NCBI GenBank assembly: GCA_024404125.1
Contig: JAKSQL010000039.1
Coordinates: 1-8,162, forward strand
DNA from: Clostridia bacterium
Lineage (GTDB): Bacteria; Bacillota; Clostridia; Oscillospirales; Acutalibacteraceae
Direction: 5' to 3'
Length of the DNA: 8,162 nt
Shown one piece after another: positions 1-6,633 of the stretch. The notes under the pieces were generated by a model, which was not told the DNA's origin, ran no database searches, and saw only the letters and a list, made by a program, of their open reading frames with translations. The position numbers and the translations under genes are program-made. The first letter of the stretch is position 1, and every line of letters starts with the position of its first letter.

Positions 1-737
1 GAGTAAGAATGGTAATATGTATTCCCTCGGGTGTTACCGAGGTTGAAAGCCGTGCCGTTTACGATGCCGCAAAGCAGGCAGGCGCTACCGATATAGACCT
101 TGTAGAAGAGCCGATAGCGGCGGCAGTAGGCGCGGGGCTTCCCATTTGGGACGCTACCGGCAATATGGTTGTTGACATAGGCGGCGGAACAAGTGAGGTT
201 GCGGTTATTTCGCTCGGCGATATAGTTACCGCACAGTCTTTAAGAGTGGGCGGAGACGACCTTGACGAAGCAATAATCGGCTACATAAGAAAAAAACATA
301 ATTTGCTTATCGGTGAACGTACCGCGGAGCAAATTAAAATAGATATCGGCTCGGCAAAACCGTATGAGGGTGAAGCATCGGTTGAAATTAAAGGGCGTAA
401 CCTTATTGACGGTCTGCCGAAAAACATTATCATAACCTCTGCGGAAGTAAGAACGGCGATGTCCGACCCGATTTCGCAGATTATAGATACTATACGTTCA
501 ACACTTGAAAAAACTCCGCCCGAACTTTCCGCCGATATTATTGACAGTGGCATTACCCTTACCGGCGGCGGTGCGCTGCTGAGAGGCCTTGCGGAACTTA
601 TTGCCGAAGAAACGGGTATGCCCGTTACGGTTGCGGCAAATCCGCTTGACTGTGTGGTGCTCGGTACCGCAAAGCGCCTTGAAGCCGACAGCGGTTTTGA
701 CCACTACGTTTTCAGACGCGGCAGACGTTTCAGATAG
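1..737 (+). CDS. mreB: MreB, rod-shape actin homologue (5' truncated by window edge)
   Basis: Cytoplasmic, membrane-associated bacterial actin that polymerises with ATP and orients the side-wall synthesis machinery. The reading frame is open from base 3, with the first full codon encoding Val, so the Met codon at base 9 is an internal methionine. Compared with B. subtilis MreB, about the first 100 residues are missing, including the first phosphate loop. What remains matches closely. There is an EEP-IAAA stretch near bases 105-125, the second phosphate motif DIGGGT at 174-191, a STLEKTPPEL segment near 498-527, and the adenosine motif LTGGGALLRGL near 558-590. The protein ends with a basic tail (FRRGRRFR), a little longer than the B. 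subtilis C-terminus. The TAG stop is followed at once by the mreC ribosome site, which indicates an operon. The family call is nearly certain; a paralogue such as Mbl cannot be excluded without the N-terminus, but the following mreC and mreD favour MreB. Confidence 0.96.
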   Translation, partial: VRMVICIPSGVTEVESRAVYDAAKQAGATDIDLVEEPIAAAVGAGLPIWDATGNMVVDIGGGTSEVAVISLGDIVTAQSLRVGGDDLDEAIIGYIRKKHNLLIGERTAEQIKIDIGSAKPYEGEASVEIKGRNLIDGLPKNIIITSAEVRTAMSDPISQIIDTIRSTLEKTPPELSADIIDSGITLTGGGALLRGLAELIAEETGMPVTVAANPLDCVVLGTAKRLEADSGFDHYVFRRGRRFR

Positions 738-749
738 GAGAAATAAAAA

Positions 750-1613
750 ATGCGTTTTTTCTTTCGCAGCAGACAGTTTAAGATAATCGTATCGGTACTG
801 GCAATAGTTATCGCGGTATCTGCCGTATTCGGTCTTATAGGCAGACGTATGGCTCCGCAAACCGATATTGCAGGTACTGTGGCGGCTCCCGTAAGACAAC
901 TTGCCACTACCGTTAAAAATGCTTTTTCCGACTTTATAACCGCTTACAGTGACGGTAATGCTCTTATGCTCGAAAACGCGGAACTTAAATCTCAACTTAA
1001 CGATTTAAGAGAAAAGGTAGCCGATTACGACAGTATAAAAACGCAAAACGATTTTTACAAAGATTATCTTGAGATAAAAGAAAAGAATCCCGACCTTAAA
1101 ATGTGCGGTGCAACACTCATTTCAAGGGACAGCGACGATATATATCAGGGCTTTCTTATAAATAAAGGGTCTATGTCGGGAATAAAGAAGTATGACCCCG
1201 TTATTACCGACGAAGGTCTTGTAGGTTACGTTACCGAAGTAGGTCTTACGACAAGCAAAGTTACTACTCTTATATCCCCCGAACTTACTGTAGGCGCACT
1301 TAACAGTCGCACTGACGATTCCGGAATAGTATCGGGTAATTTAGACCTCTCCAAATCGGGGCTTTGCAGATTTTCAAATCTTGCAAGGTCTTGCAGTGTG
1401 GCAATAGGCGACTACGTTGTAACTTCGGGCGAGGGTATTTTCCCTAAAGGTATTCTTATCGGTTCCATTGATTCTATCGGAACGGACAAGTTAAACACCT
1501 CTATCTACGCCGATATAAAACCGTTTGTTGATTTTTCGGAAATACGGGGCGTAATGGTTATTACCTCTTTTAACGACAAAGGCGGTATAAATCCCGAGGA
1601 GGAAGAAAAGTAA
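750..1613 (+). CDS. mreC: MreC, rod-shape-determining membrane protein
   Basis: Bitopic membrane protein with a large extracytoplasmic part that links MreB and MreD to PBP2 and activates it in the elongasome. The 287 residues show a basic N-terminus (RFFFRSRQFK) and then one hydrophobic segment at about residues 12-30. A predicted coiled coil follows at about 70-112, rich in Leu, Glu and Lys. The MreC beta-domain spans about 118-272. It contains the family signature GDYVVTSGEG followed by FPKGILIG (residues 220-238). The length is normal for the family. The start at 750 is preceded by AGGAG at 736-740, which overlaps the mreB stop; the gap from mreB is only 12 bases. The protein ends in an acidic NPEEEEK tail whose codons also form the mreD ribosome site. 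Nothing appears truncated or missing. Confidence 0.97.
   Translation: MRFFFRSRQFKIIVSVLAIVIAVSAVFGLIGRRMAPQTDIAGTVAAPVRQLATTVKNAFSDFITAYSDGNALMLENAELKSQLNDLREKVADYDSIKTQNDFYKDYLEIKEKNPDLKMCGATLISRDSDDIYQGFLINKGSMSGIKKYDPVITDEGLVGYVTEVGLTTSKVTTLISPELTVGALNSRTDDSGIVSGNLDLSKSGLCRFSNLARSCSVAIGDYVVTSGEGIFPKGILIGSIDSIGTDKLNTSIYADIKPFVDFSEIRGVMVITSFNDKGGINPEEEEK
1596..1602 (+). promoter_or_regulatory. mreD ribosome binding site inside the end of mreC
   Basis: GAGGAGG lies 10 bases upstream of the mreD ATG and within codons for the glutamate run at the end of MreC. The mreC stop and mreD start overlap as TAATG (1611-1615), so translation of the two proteins is probably coupled. This gives a clear start for mreD. 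Confidence 0.85.
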
Positions 1614-2125
1614 TGCCCGATAAAAGAAAAAGCGGAGTTGAACTGTTTTTTATAAATTTTGCGCTCTTTGCTTTGCTGCTGTTATTGCATACAGTCGGCG
1701 ATTCGGTTATTAAAATTGCGGGAGCCACGCCTATACTCACACTTTCCGCTTTAATTGCTTTTTCTATGTTTGCAAGTGAATGGACTTCAAGTTTTACAGG
1801 GCTTGTTTTAGGTATTTTTGCGGACAGTGTTTCCGCCAACGGCTCTTTGTTTAACACCGTTTGCTACCTTTTGATAGCATTGTTTGTTTCCGTGATTTTA
1901 CATTTTTTGTTTAATAACAATCTGCGCAGTTCGATTGCTGTGGGACTTATCGGCTCTGTGTTTTTCTTTACGCTTAAATGGCTTATATTTTTTGCTTTAA
2001 GCCGTAATGTGCAAAACAGTTTGCCGTATCTGCTTTACACCGCTTTGCCGAGCGCTTTATATACCGCGATAGCGGTAGTGCCGTTTTATTATCTTGAGCG
2101 GTATTTGTTTAAAAAATATTCTTAA
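1613..2125 (+). CDS. mreD: MreD, rod-shape-determining integral membrane protein
   Basis: Small polytopic membrane protein of the elongasome that binds MreC. Its 170 residues are mostly hydrophobic, with five to six likely membrane segments near residues 10-27, 39-54, 61-74, 82-101, 107-128 and 142-161. The first is a run containing LLLLL. The segment around residues 62-90, with GLVLGIFAD followed by a small polar loop and a NTVCYLLIAL helix, matches the conserved MreD core containing an intramembrane Asp (here Asp71). MreD sequences are weakly conserved, so position between mreC and the PBP2 gene carries much of the weight. The C-terminus is basic (LFKKYS), as expected for a cytoplasmic end. 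The start overlaps the mreC stop by one base. The next gene follows after a 30-base gap. Confidence 0.93.
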   Translation: MPDKRKSGVELFFINFALFALLLLLHTVGDSVIKIAGATPILTLSALIAFSMFASEWTSSFTGLVLGIFADSVSANGSLFNTVCYLLIALFVSVILHFLFNNNLRSSIAVGLIGSVFFFTLKWLIFFALSRNVQNSLPYLLYTALPSALYTAIAVVPFYYLERYLFKKYS

Positions 2126-2141
2126 AATTTACGTTTTTGGA

Positions 2142-2158
2142 AGAAGGTGATTTCAGTG
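2142..2158 (+). promoter_or_regulatory. Shine-Dalgarno and GTG start that set the PBP2 N-terminus
   Basis: AGAAGGTGAT at 2142-2151 is a strong match to the anti-16S sequence. It ends five bases before an in-frame GTG at 2156. Another in-frame GTG at 2147 lies inside this site and so cannot be efficiently served by it. I therefore place the start at 2156, giving a protein that begins MPFKKNKQ. Confidence 0.75.
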
Positions 2159-4147
2159 CCGTTTAAAAAGAACAAACAAACAGCCCTTACGGTGCTTTCG
2201 GTTTTGCTTATAGTTTTAATACTTATTTACTGTGTGAGAATATACTCACTTCAGGTAATAAATGCCGATCAATACTCTTCCACCGCAGGCAGTACCACAA
2301 TCAGAACTTCGGTACTGAAAGCGCCGAGAGGAGAAATTCTTGACTGCTTTGGCAGGCAAATCGCCGTAAACCGTGACGGTTATAATATAGTATTCAACAA
2401 GGCATACTTTAAGAAAAATGTTAACGGCACCATTCTTACCCTTATAAATCTCTTGTCCGAAAACGGTGTCAAGTGGTCGGATAAACTTCCTCTTTCGCAG
2501 TCTGCACCGTACGGTTACAATGAGGACGAAAGCCATAAAAAACTCTTAAAAATTTTAGGGCTTGCCGATTACGCAACCGCCGAAAACTGTTTTGCGAGAA
2601 TGGTCGAAAATTACGGACTTGAAAACTATTCACCCGAAGAACAGCGGAAAATTATGGGTGTAAGATACAGTATGCAACTTGCGGACTTTTCGATTTCTTA
2701 CCCCTATGTTTTCGCTGAAGATATACCTACCGAAATTATGCGTAAGGTTTGCGAATCGGGACTGTATTTAAACGGGGTTACGGTTGACGTTGCACCGTTT
2801 AGACAATATGCCGATACTTCTCTTGCGGTAAACCTTATAGGTACGGTAGGCCCAATATACGAAGAGGATTGGGACAACCCCGAAAGCGGAGAAAACTACA
2901 AGGCAAGAGGTTATTCATATAACGATAAAGTCGGTGTAAGCGGTATTGAGCACTATGCCGAAGAGTATCTTCGCGGTAAAGACGGCGAGATAACCTACTA
3001 TATAGACGCCGATGGCAACATAATAAAAAGTGTTATAACCAAAGCCCCGGTTTCGGGTAAAACGGTAATGCTTACTATTGATAAGTCAATACAGCGCACC
3101 GCACAAAATTCACTTAAGGATATCGTTACCGAACTTAAATCCCAAGGCGGAACCGCAACCGCGGGAAGCGCGGTTATGGTAGATATAGCATCGGGCGGAG
3201 TAATATGCGCCGCCAACTACCCGACCTACGATTCGGCAACACTCGGAAAAAACATAAAAGAACTCACAGCCGACCCCGCAAAGCCGCTTACTGACCGCGC
3301 CTTTATGGGTGTTTATCCGATAGGGTCCACGATAAAACCGATAGTTGCCACTGCCGCTCTTGAAAACGGTTTATACAAACAAGGTGAAACCGTTAACTGT
3401 GTTATGACTTATGATTACTTCGAAGATTACAAGCCGAAATGCCTGCACCGTCACGGCCATATAAATCTTACTTCCGCTCTTTCAAAAAGCTGCAACTACT
3501 TCTTTTATGAACTCGGCAGACGTATAGGCCCCATTATGCTTACCGATTACTTTAAACAGTTCGGTTTGGGCGTAAAAACAGGGGTTGAGGTTGATGACAG
3601 TAGGGGAATACTATCAGAACCGAAAAGCAACACGTTTGACGGTAATACGCTCGAAATATCAATAGGTCAGATTAACGCTTTTACTCCCCTGCAACTTGCA
3701 AATTACGCCGCAACTTTTGCAAATGGCGGCACCCATTACAGAGCAACCTTAATTGATAAAATAATGTCCTACGACCTTACGGTCACCTACGATAAATGCA
3801 AACCCGAAGTTTTAAACACCGTTAAAATAACCGACTCCACGCTTAAGGCGGTAAAAGAGGGCATGCTTTCGGTTACGGTAGACGGTACGGGCAGTCGGAT
3901 TTTCGGCGACTATCCCATTAAAATCGGCGGTAAGACCGGTACTTCTCAAACCGACAGCGGCGCCGACCACAGTACCTACATAGTGTTTGCTCCGTATGAT
4001 AATCCGAAAATTGCCATATCGGTTATACTTGAACACGGTAATTCGGGTACTGCGGCAGGTACTCTTGTAAGAAATTTGCTTGATGCCTATTTTATAAACA
4101 GTTCTACCGAAAAAGTAAGCGAAATACCGTTTGCTGTTCTTAATTGA
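2156..4147 (+). CDS. mrdA: Penicillin-binding protein 2 (class B, elongation-specific transpeptidase)
   Basis: Membrane-anchored D,D-transpeptidase that cross-links side-wall peptidoglycan, working with RodA and activated by MreC. With the GTG start at 2156 the protein has 663 residues. It has a short basic cytoplasmic N-terminus, one membrane segment at about 9-28, and then the pedestal/dimerisation domain, beginning near APRGEILD (56-63) and running to about 300. The transpeptidase domain follows to the C-terminus. All three catalytic motifs are intact: SxxK as STIK with nucleophile Ser391, SxN as SCN at 445-447, and KTGTS at 593-597. Length and layout fit clostridial PBP2. An FtsI/SpoVD relative is less likely because it follows mreBCD directly and lacks a C-terminal PASTA domain. 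The usual DRNG-like turn after RGxI reads DCFG here. The stop codon overlaps the -35 box of the next promoter. Confidence 0.95.
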   Translation: MPFKKNKQTALTVLSVLLIVLILIYCVRIYSLQVINADQYSSTAGSTTIRTSVLKAPRGEILDCFGRQIAVNRDGYNIVFNKAYFKKNVNGTILTLINLLSENGVKWSDKLPLSQSAPYGYNEDESHKKLLKILGLADYATAENCFARMVENYGLENYSPEEQRKIMGVRYSMQLADFSISYPYVFAEDIPTEIMRKVCESGLYLNGVTVDVAPFRQYADTSLAVNLIGTVGPIYEEDWDNPESGENYKARGYSYNDKVGVSGIEHYAEEYLRGKDGEITYYIDADGNIIKSVITKAPVSGKTVMLTIDKSIQRTAQNSLKDIVTELKSQGGTATAGSAVMVDIASGGVICAANYPTYDSATLGKNIKELTADPAKPLTDRAFMGVYPIGSTIKPIVATAALENGLYKQGETVNCVMTYDYFEDYKPKCLHRHGHINLTSALSKSCNYFFYELGRRIGPIMLTDYFKQFGLGVKTGVEVDDSRGILSEPKSNTFDGNTLEISIGQINAFTPLQLANYAATFANGGTHYRATLIDKIMSYDLTVTYDKCKPEVLNTVKITDSTLKAVKEGMLSVTVDGTGSRIFGDYPIKIGGKTGTSQTDSGADHSTYIVFAPYDNPKIAISVILEHGNSGTAAGTLVRNLLDAYFINSSTEKVSEIPFAVLN

Positions 4148-4172
4148 CACTAAATGTTATTTGTGATAAAAT
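4144..4172 (+). promoter_or_regulatory. Near-consensus sigma-A (sigma-70 type) promoter with extended -10
   Basis: TTGACA at 4144-4149 is a perfect -35 box, and TAAAAT at 4167-4172 matches five of six -10 positions. The spacer is exactly 17 bases, and a TG dinucleotide one base before the -10 (4164-4165) makes it an extended -10. Transcription should begin near 4179, leaving a leader of about 22 bases before the minD-like ATG at 4201. The -35 box overlaps the PBP2 TGA stop at 4145-4147. The promoter would drive the minD-like, mgsA-like and probably hisS and aspS genes in addition to any read-through from the mre operon. This is a call from sequence only. Confidence 0.8.
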
Positions 4173-4188
4173 TTATTTTTAATGATTC

Positions 4189-4203
4189 GAGGTGTTTTAT
4201 ATG
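4189..4203 (+). promoter_or_regulatory. Ribosome binding site and ATG start of the minD-like gene
   Basis: GAGGTG at 4189-4194 sits six bases upstream of ATG 4201. An in-frame GTG at 4192 lies inside this site and would add only three residues (MFY). The ATG gives a protein beginning MALLLGITSGKGG, which places the P-loop at the normal distance from the N-terminus of MinD proteins. Confidence 0.8.
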
Positions 4204-4932
4204 GCGCTTTTGTTGGGAATAACTTCGGGAAAAGGCGGTACCGGTAAATCTACCGTTTCGGTTGCACTCTCCCTCGCCTTTGAAAAGATGGGCAAGAGTG
4301 TGCTCGTAATCGACCTTGACGAAGGGCTAAGATGCCTTGATATATTTTACGGACTTGAGGAAGTTTTGGTCTTTGACCTTGCCGATGCACTTAACAAAAA
4401 CAATCTTGAAGATTGCATATATAAAGCGCCCTCAAAAGATAATATATACCTTATGCCCGCACCGAGCAAAGCGGGTAGTATAGATAAAGAAAAGTTTTGC
4501 GCCGTTTTAGAACAGTTACGGCAAAGTTATGATGTGATTATTCTCGATTTCCCCGCAGGAGCGGATTTCTCGCTTTACGAGGCAATCGGAAAGGATATAC
4601 AGTATATATCCGTTTGCAATCCCGATAACGTTTCGGTAAGAGATGCAAGAGTAGTTTGCGACAATCTGCCGAAAACTTATAAATCTCCGCGTCTTCTTCT
4701 TAATAAGTTTGATATTGAACTTATAAGGCGGAATATCTATTCGGGTGTAGACGATATTATAGATAAATCGGGACTTCGTCTTATAGGCATAGTTCCAAGT
4801 GACCTTGAACTTAATTTTTTGGCTAATACTCATACGCTTAAAAACAAAGGTAGGTCAATGCGTGCTTTTTCCCGTATAGCCGGTAGGTTGTGCGGCGAAG
4901 ATATACGGCTTCCAAAGCCGAAAAAGATATAA
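4201..4932 (+). CDS. minD: MinD-family P-loop ATPase lacking the C-terminal membrane-targeting helix
   Basis: ParA/MinD-type ATPase; canonical MinD binds membrane in its ATP-bound dimer form and recruits MinC to block division away from mid-cell. The 243-residue protein has the deviant Walker A motif KGGTGKST at 11-18 (signature Lys11, catalytic Lys16). It also has a VIDLDEGLRCLD segment (36-47) matching MinD's DADxGLRNLD, Walker B in VIILDFPAG (112-120), and SVRD at 145-148. The late part, LIGIVPSD near 194-201 and RSMRAFSRIAGRL at 218-230, aligns with the end of the MinD core. B. subtilis MinD (268 residues) continues with an amphipathic membrane-targeting helix, but this protein stops at KPKKI, so that helix appears to be missing. 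No minC or minE is adjacent. It has its own promoter just upstream and is followed 17 bases later by the mgsA-like gene. It could instead be a MinD-like ATPase with another partner. Confidence 0.85.
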   Translation: MALLLGITSGKGGTGKSTVSVALSLAFEKMGKSVLVIDLDEGLRCLDIFYGLEEVLVFDLADALNKNNLEDCIYKAPSKDNIYLMPAPSKAGSIDKEKFCAVLEQLRQSYDVIILDFPAGADFSLYEAIGKDIQYISVCNPDNVSVRDARVVCDNLPKTYKSPRLLLNKFDIELIRRNIYSGVDDIIDKSGLRLIGIVPSDLELNFLANTHTLKNKGRSMRAFSRIAGRLCGEDIRLPKPKKI

Positions 4933-4949
4933 TTTAAGGGGTATTTAGT

Positions 4950-5351
4950 ATGACAATTGCACTAATAGCACACGATGCAAAAAAAGAACTTATGGTACAG
5001 TTTTGTATTGCTTACTGCGGAATTTTAAGCAGACATAACCTTGTTGCCACCGGCTCTACCGGAAAAATAGTTTCAGAAGCAACGGGACTCGACATCGTAA
5101 GATTTTTGGACGGTTCTCAGGGAGGCGCTCAACAAATTGCATCAAGAATAGGTTGTAATGAAATTGACCTTTTGCTTCTTTTCAGAAATCCGCTCAACCC
5201 GAAACCGAACGAGCCGGACGAGCAAGCGCTTTTGCGCCTTTGTGACGTACATAACATTCCCGTTGCAACCAATATAGCCACCGCAGAAGTGCTTATACAC
5301 GGTCTTGAACGCGGTGACCTTGATTGGCGCGAAATAGTTAAAAAATCTTAA
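4950..5351 (+). CDS. mgsA: Methylglyoxal synthase family protein with substituted catalytic residues
   Basis: Methylglyoxal synthase converts dihydroxyacetone phosphate to methylglyoxal and phosphate, a bypass of lower glycolysis in the cytoplasm. The 133-residue length fits the short Gram-positive form, and the fold is clear from IALIAHD at 3-9, ATGSTG at 33-38, GGAQQIA at 58-64, and LLRLCDVHNIPVATN at 94-108. By alignment to E. coli MgsA with an offset of 11, His8, Asp9 (Asp20), Lys12 (Lys23), Thr34 (Thr45) and Asp90 (Asp101) are kept. The catalytic-base position Asp71 is Ala60, Asp91 is Asn80, His98 is Asn87, and the phosphate contact Ser65 is Asp54. B. subtilis MgsA as I recall it keeps GGDQ, RDPL and PHEPD at these places. 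The enzyme may therefore be inactive or altered, perhaps a ligand-binding protein. AAGGGG at 4936-4941 supports the start. It is 16 bases from hisS. Confidence 0.88.
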   Translation: MTIALIAHDAKKELMVQFCIAYCGILSRHNLVATGSTGKIVSEATGLDIVRFLDGSQGGAQQIASRIGCNEIDLLLLFRNPLNPKPNEPDEQALLRLCDVHNIPVATNIATAEVLIHGLERGDLDWREIVKKS

Positions 5352-5367
5352 TTTACGGAGAATACCT

Positions 5368-6633
5368 ATGTCAGAAATAAACCGTGCCGTAAAAGGCACA
5401 AACGATATACTGCCCGAAATTTCTCACAAGTGGCAGTTTGCCGAAAGCACAATGCTTGAAACAGCCCGTCTTTTCGGATTTAAGGAAATCCGCGTTCCCG
5501 TTTTTGAACATACCGAGGTTTTCAGCAGAAACGTAGGCGACACTACCGACGTTGTACAAAAAGAAATGTACACGTTTTTGGATAAGGGTGACCGCTCAAT
5601 AACTTTGCGCCCCGAACTTACGGCGGGTACGGCAAGAAGCGTTATTGAACACGGACTTTTAAACTCGGCTTTGCCGCTTAAAGTATGTTATATCGGCGGT
5701 TGCTACCGTTACGAAAAACCGCAGGCGGGAAGACTCAGGGAGTTCCACCAATTCGGCGCAGAGTGTTACGGTACAAAAAATCCTGCCGCGGATGCCGAAA
5801 TGATTGCTCTTGCAAAGCAGGTGCTTGAAAATTTAGGCGTTAAAAACATATCCCTTGAAATAAATTCTATAGGTTGTCCTACCTGCAGGAAAAACTATCA
5901 GGAAGCACTTAAAAAATATTTTGCCGAAAACGAAAACGACCTTTGCGATACCTGCAAAGACAGACTTACAAGAAATCCTATGCGAATACTTGACTGCAAG
6001 TCGCCTATTTGCTCAAATATTGCAAAGAACGCCCCCGTTGTGCTTGATTTTTTGTGTGACGAATGCAAAGAACATTTTGACGGTGTTAAAGCACACCTTG
6101 AAGCAATGCAGATAAACTACACCGTAAATCCGCACATTGTAAGAGGACTTGACTACTATACCAAGACGGTGTTTGAGTTTGTATCAAATGATATTGGCGC
6201 ACAGTCCACCGTTTGCGGCGGCGGCAGATATGACGGTCTTATAGGTCAAATGGGCGGCAACGATACCCCTGCTTTAGGGTTTGCAATGGGAATTGAACGG
6301 CTTATGCTATTGCTTGAAAATCAAAATTGCGAATTTCCGAACGCTAAGAAGTGTGATTTGTATATAGCGCCGATGGGCGAAAAAGCCGCACTTAAAGCAA
6401 GCAGTCTTTGCAATGAACTTCGGCTTTGCGGTATAGCCGCTGAAACCGATATTTGCTCAAGAGGTCTTAAAGCACAAATGAAATTTGCCGATAAAATAGG
6501 CGCTTTATTCACTGCAGTGCTCGGTGATAACGAACTTGAAAGCGGTAAAATAAACATAAAAAATATGTCAGACGGCTCTATTAAGGAAATCTCTTTAGAC
6601 GCCTTGCCTGACGAAATCATCAAACTGCAATGA
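5368..6633 (+). CDS. hisS: Histidyl-tRNA synthetase
   Basis: Class II synthetase that charges tRNA-His with histidine in the cytoplasm. The 421-residue protein is full length. Motif 1 lies around EIRVPVFEHTEVF (40-52), TLRPELTAGTAR spans 79-90, and motif 2 runs from CYIGGCYRYEKP through GRLREFHQFGAE (107-132). The histidine-specific loop RGLDYYTKTVFE is at 259-270 with the key Arg259. GGGRYDGL is at 284-291, and motif 3 ALGFAMGIERL is at 302-312. The C-terminal anticodon-binding domain starts near 330. The insertion between motifs 2 and 3 carries cysteines at 170, 173, 193, 196, 210, 215, 230 and 233, including three CxxC pairs, which suggests metal binding. CGGAG at 5356-5360 supports the ATG. 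It lies in the same transcriptional run as mgsA and has no T-box leader. The HisZ paralogue of the biosynthetic pathway is excluded by the intact histidine loop and tRNA-binding domain. Confidence 0.97.
   Translation: MSEINRAVKGTNDILPEISHKWQFAESTMLETARLFGFKEIRVPVFEHTEVFSRNVGDTTDVVQKEMYTFLDKGDRSITLRPELTAGTARSVIEHGLLNSALPLKVCYIGGCYRYEKPQAGRLREFHQFGAECYGTKNPAADAEMIALAKQVLENLGVKNISLEINSIGCPTCRKNYQEALKKYFAENENDLCDTCKDRLTRNPMRILDCKSPICSNIAKNAPVVLDFLCDECKEHFDGVKAHLEAMQINYTVNPHIVRGLDYYTKTVFEFVSNDIGAQSTVCGGGRYDGLIGQMGGNDTPALGFAMGIERLMLLLENQNCEFPNAKKCDLYIAPMGEKAALKASSLCNELRLCGIAAETDICSRGLKAQMKFADKIGALFTAVLGDNELESGKINIKNMSDGSIKEISLDALPDEIIKLQ

Noticed and set aside
9..11. ATG at base 9 as the start of mreB
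   Set aside because: The frame is open upstream to the window edge and the protein lacks its first ATP-binding region, so this is an internal Met.
498..995. Open minus-strand frame of 165 codons across the mreB-mreC junction
   Set aside because: It lies opposite two well-supported genes, has no recognisable domain, and results from the codon bias of the plus-strand genes. The same applies to minus-strand frames at 281-553, 704-907, 1570-1857, 2246-2536, 2998-3216, 3812-4150, 4516-4833, 5142-5399, 5371-5559, 6321-6680, 6673-6858, 6732-7067 and 7851-8153.
4148..4180. Transcription terminator after PBP2
   Set aside because: The hairpin is short, AT-rich and bulged, and the T-rich run is separated from it by several bases. 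The region fits a promoter better.
5921..6115. Short plus-strand open frames inside genes (also 589-786 and 7238-7420)
   Set aside because: They overlap hisS, mreB/mreC and aspS in another frame, have no good ribosome site and show no familiar protein sequence.
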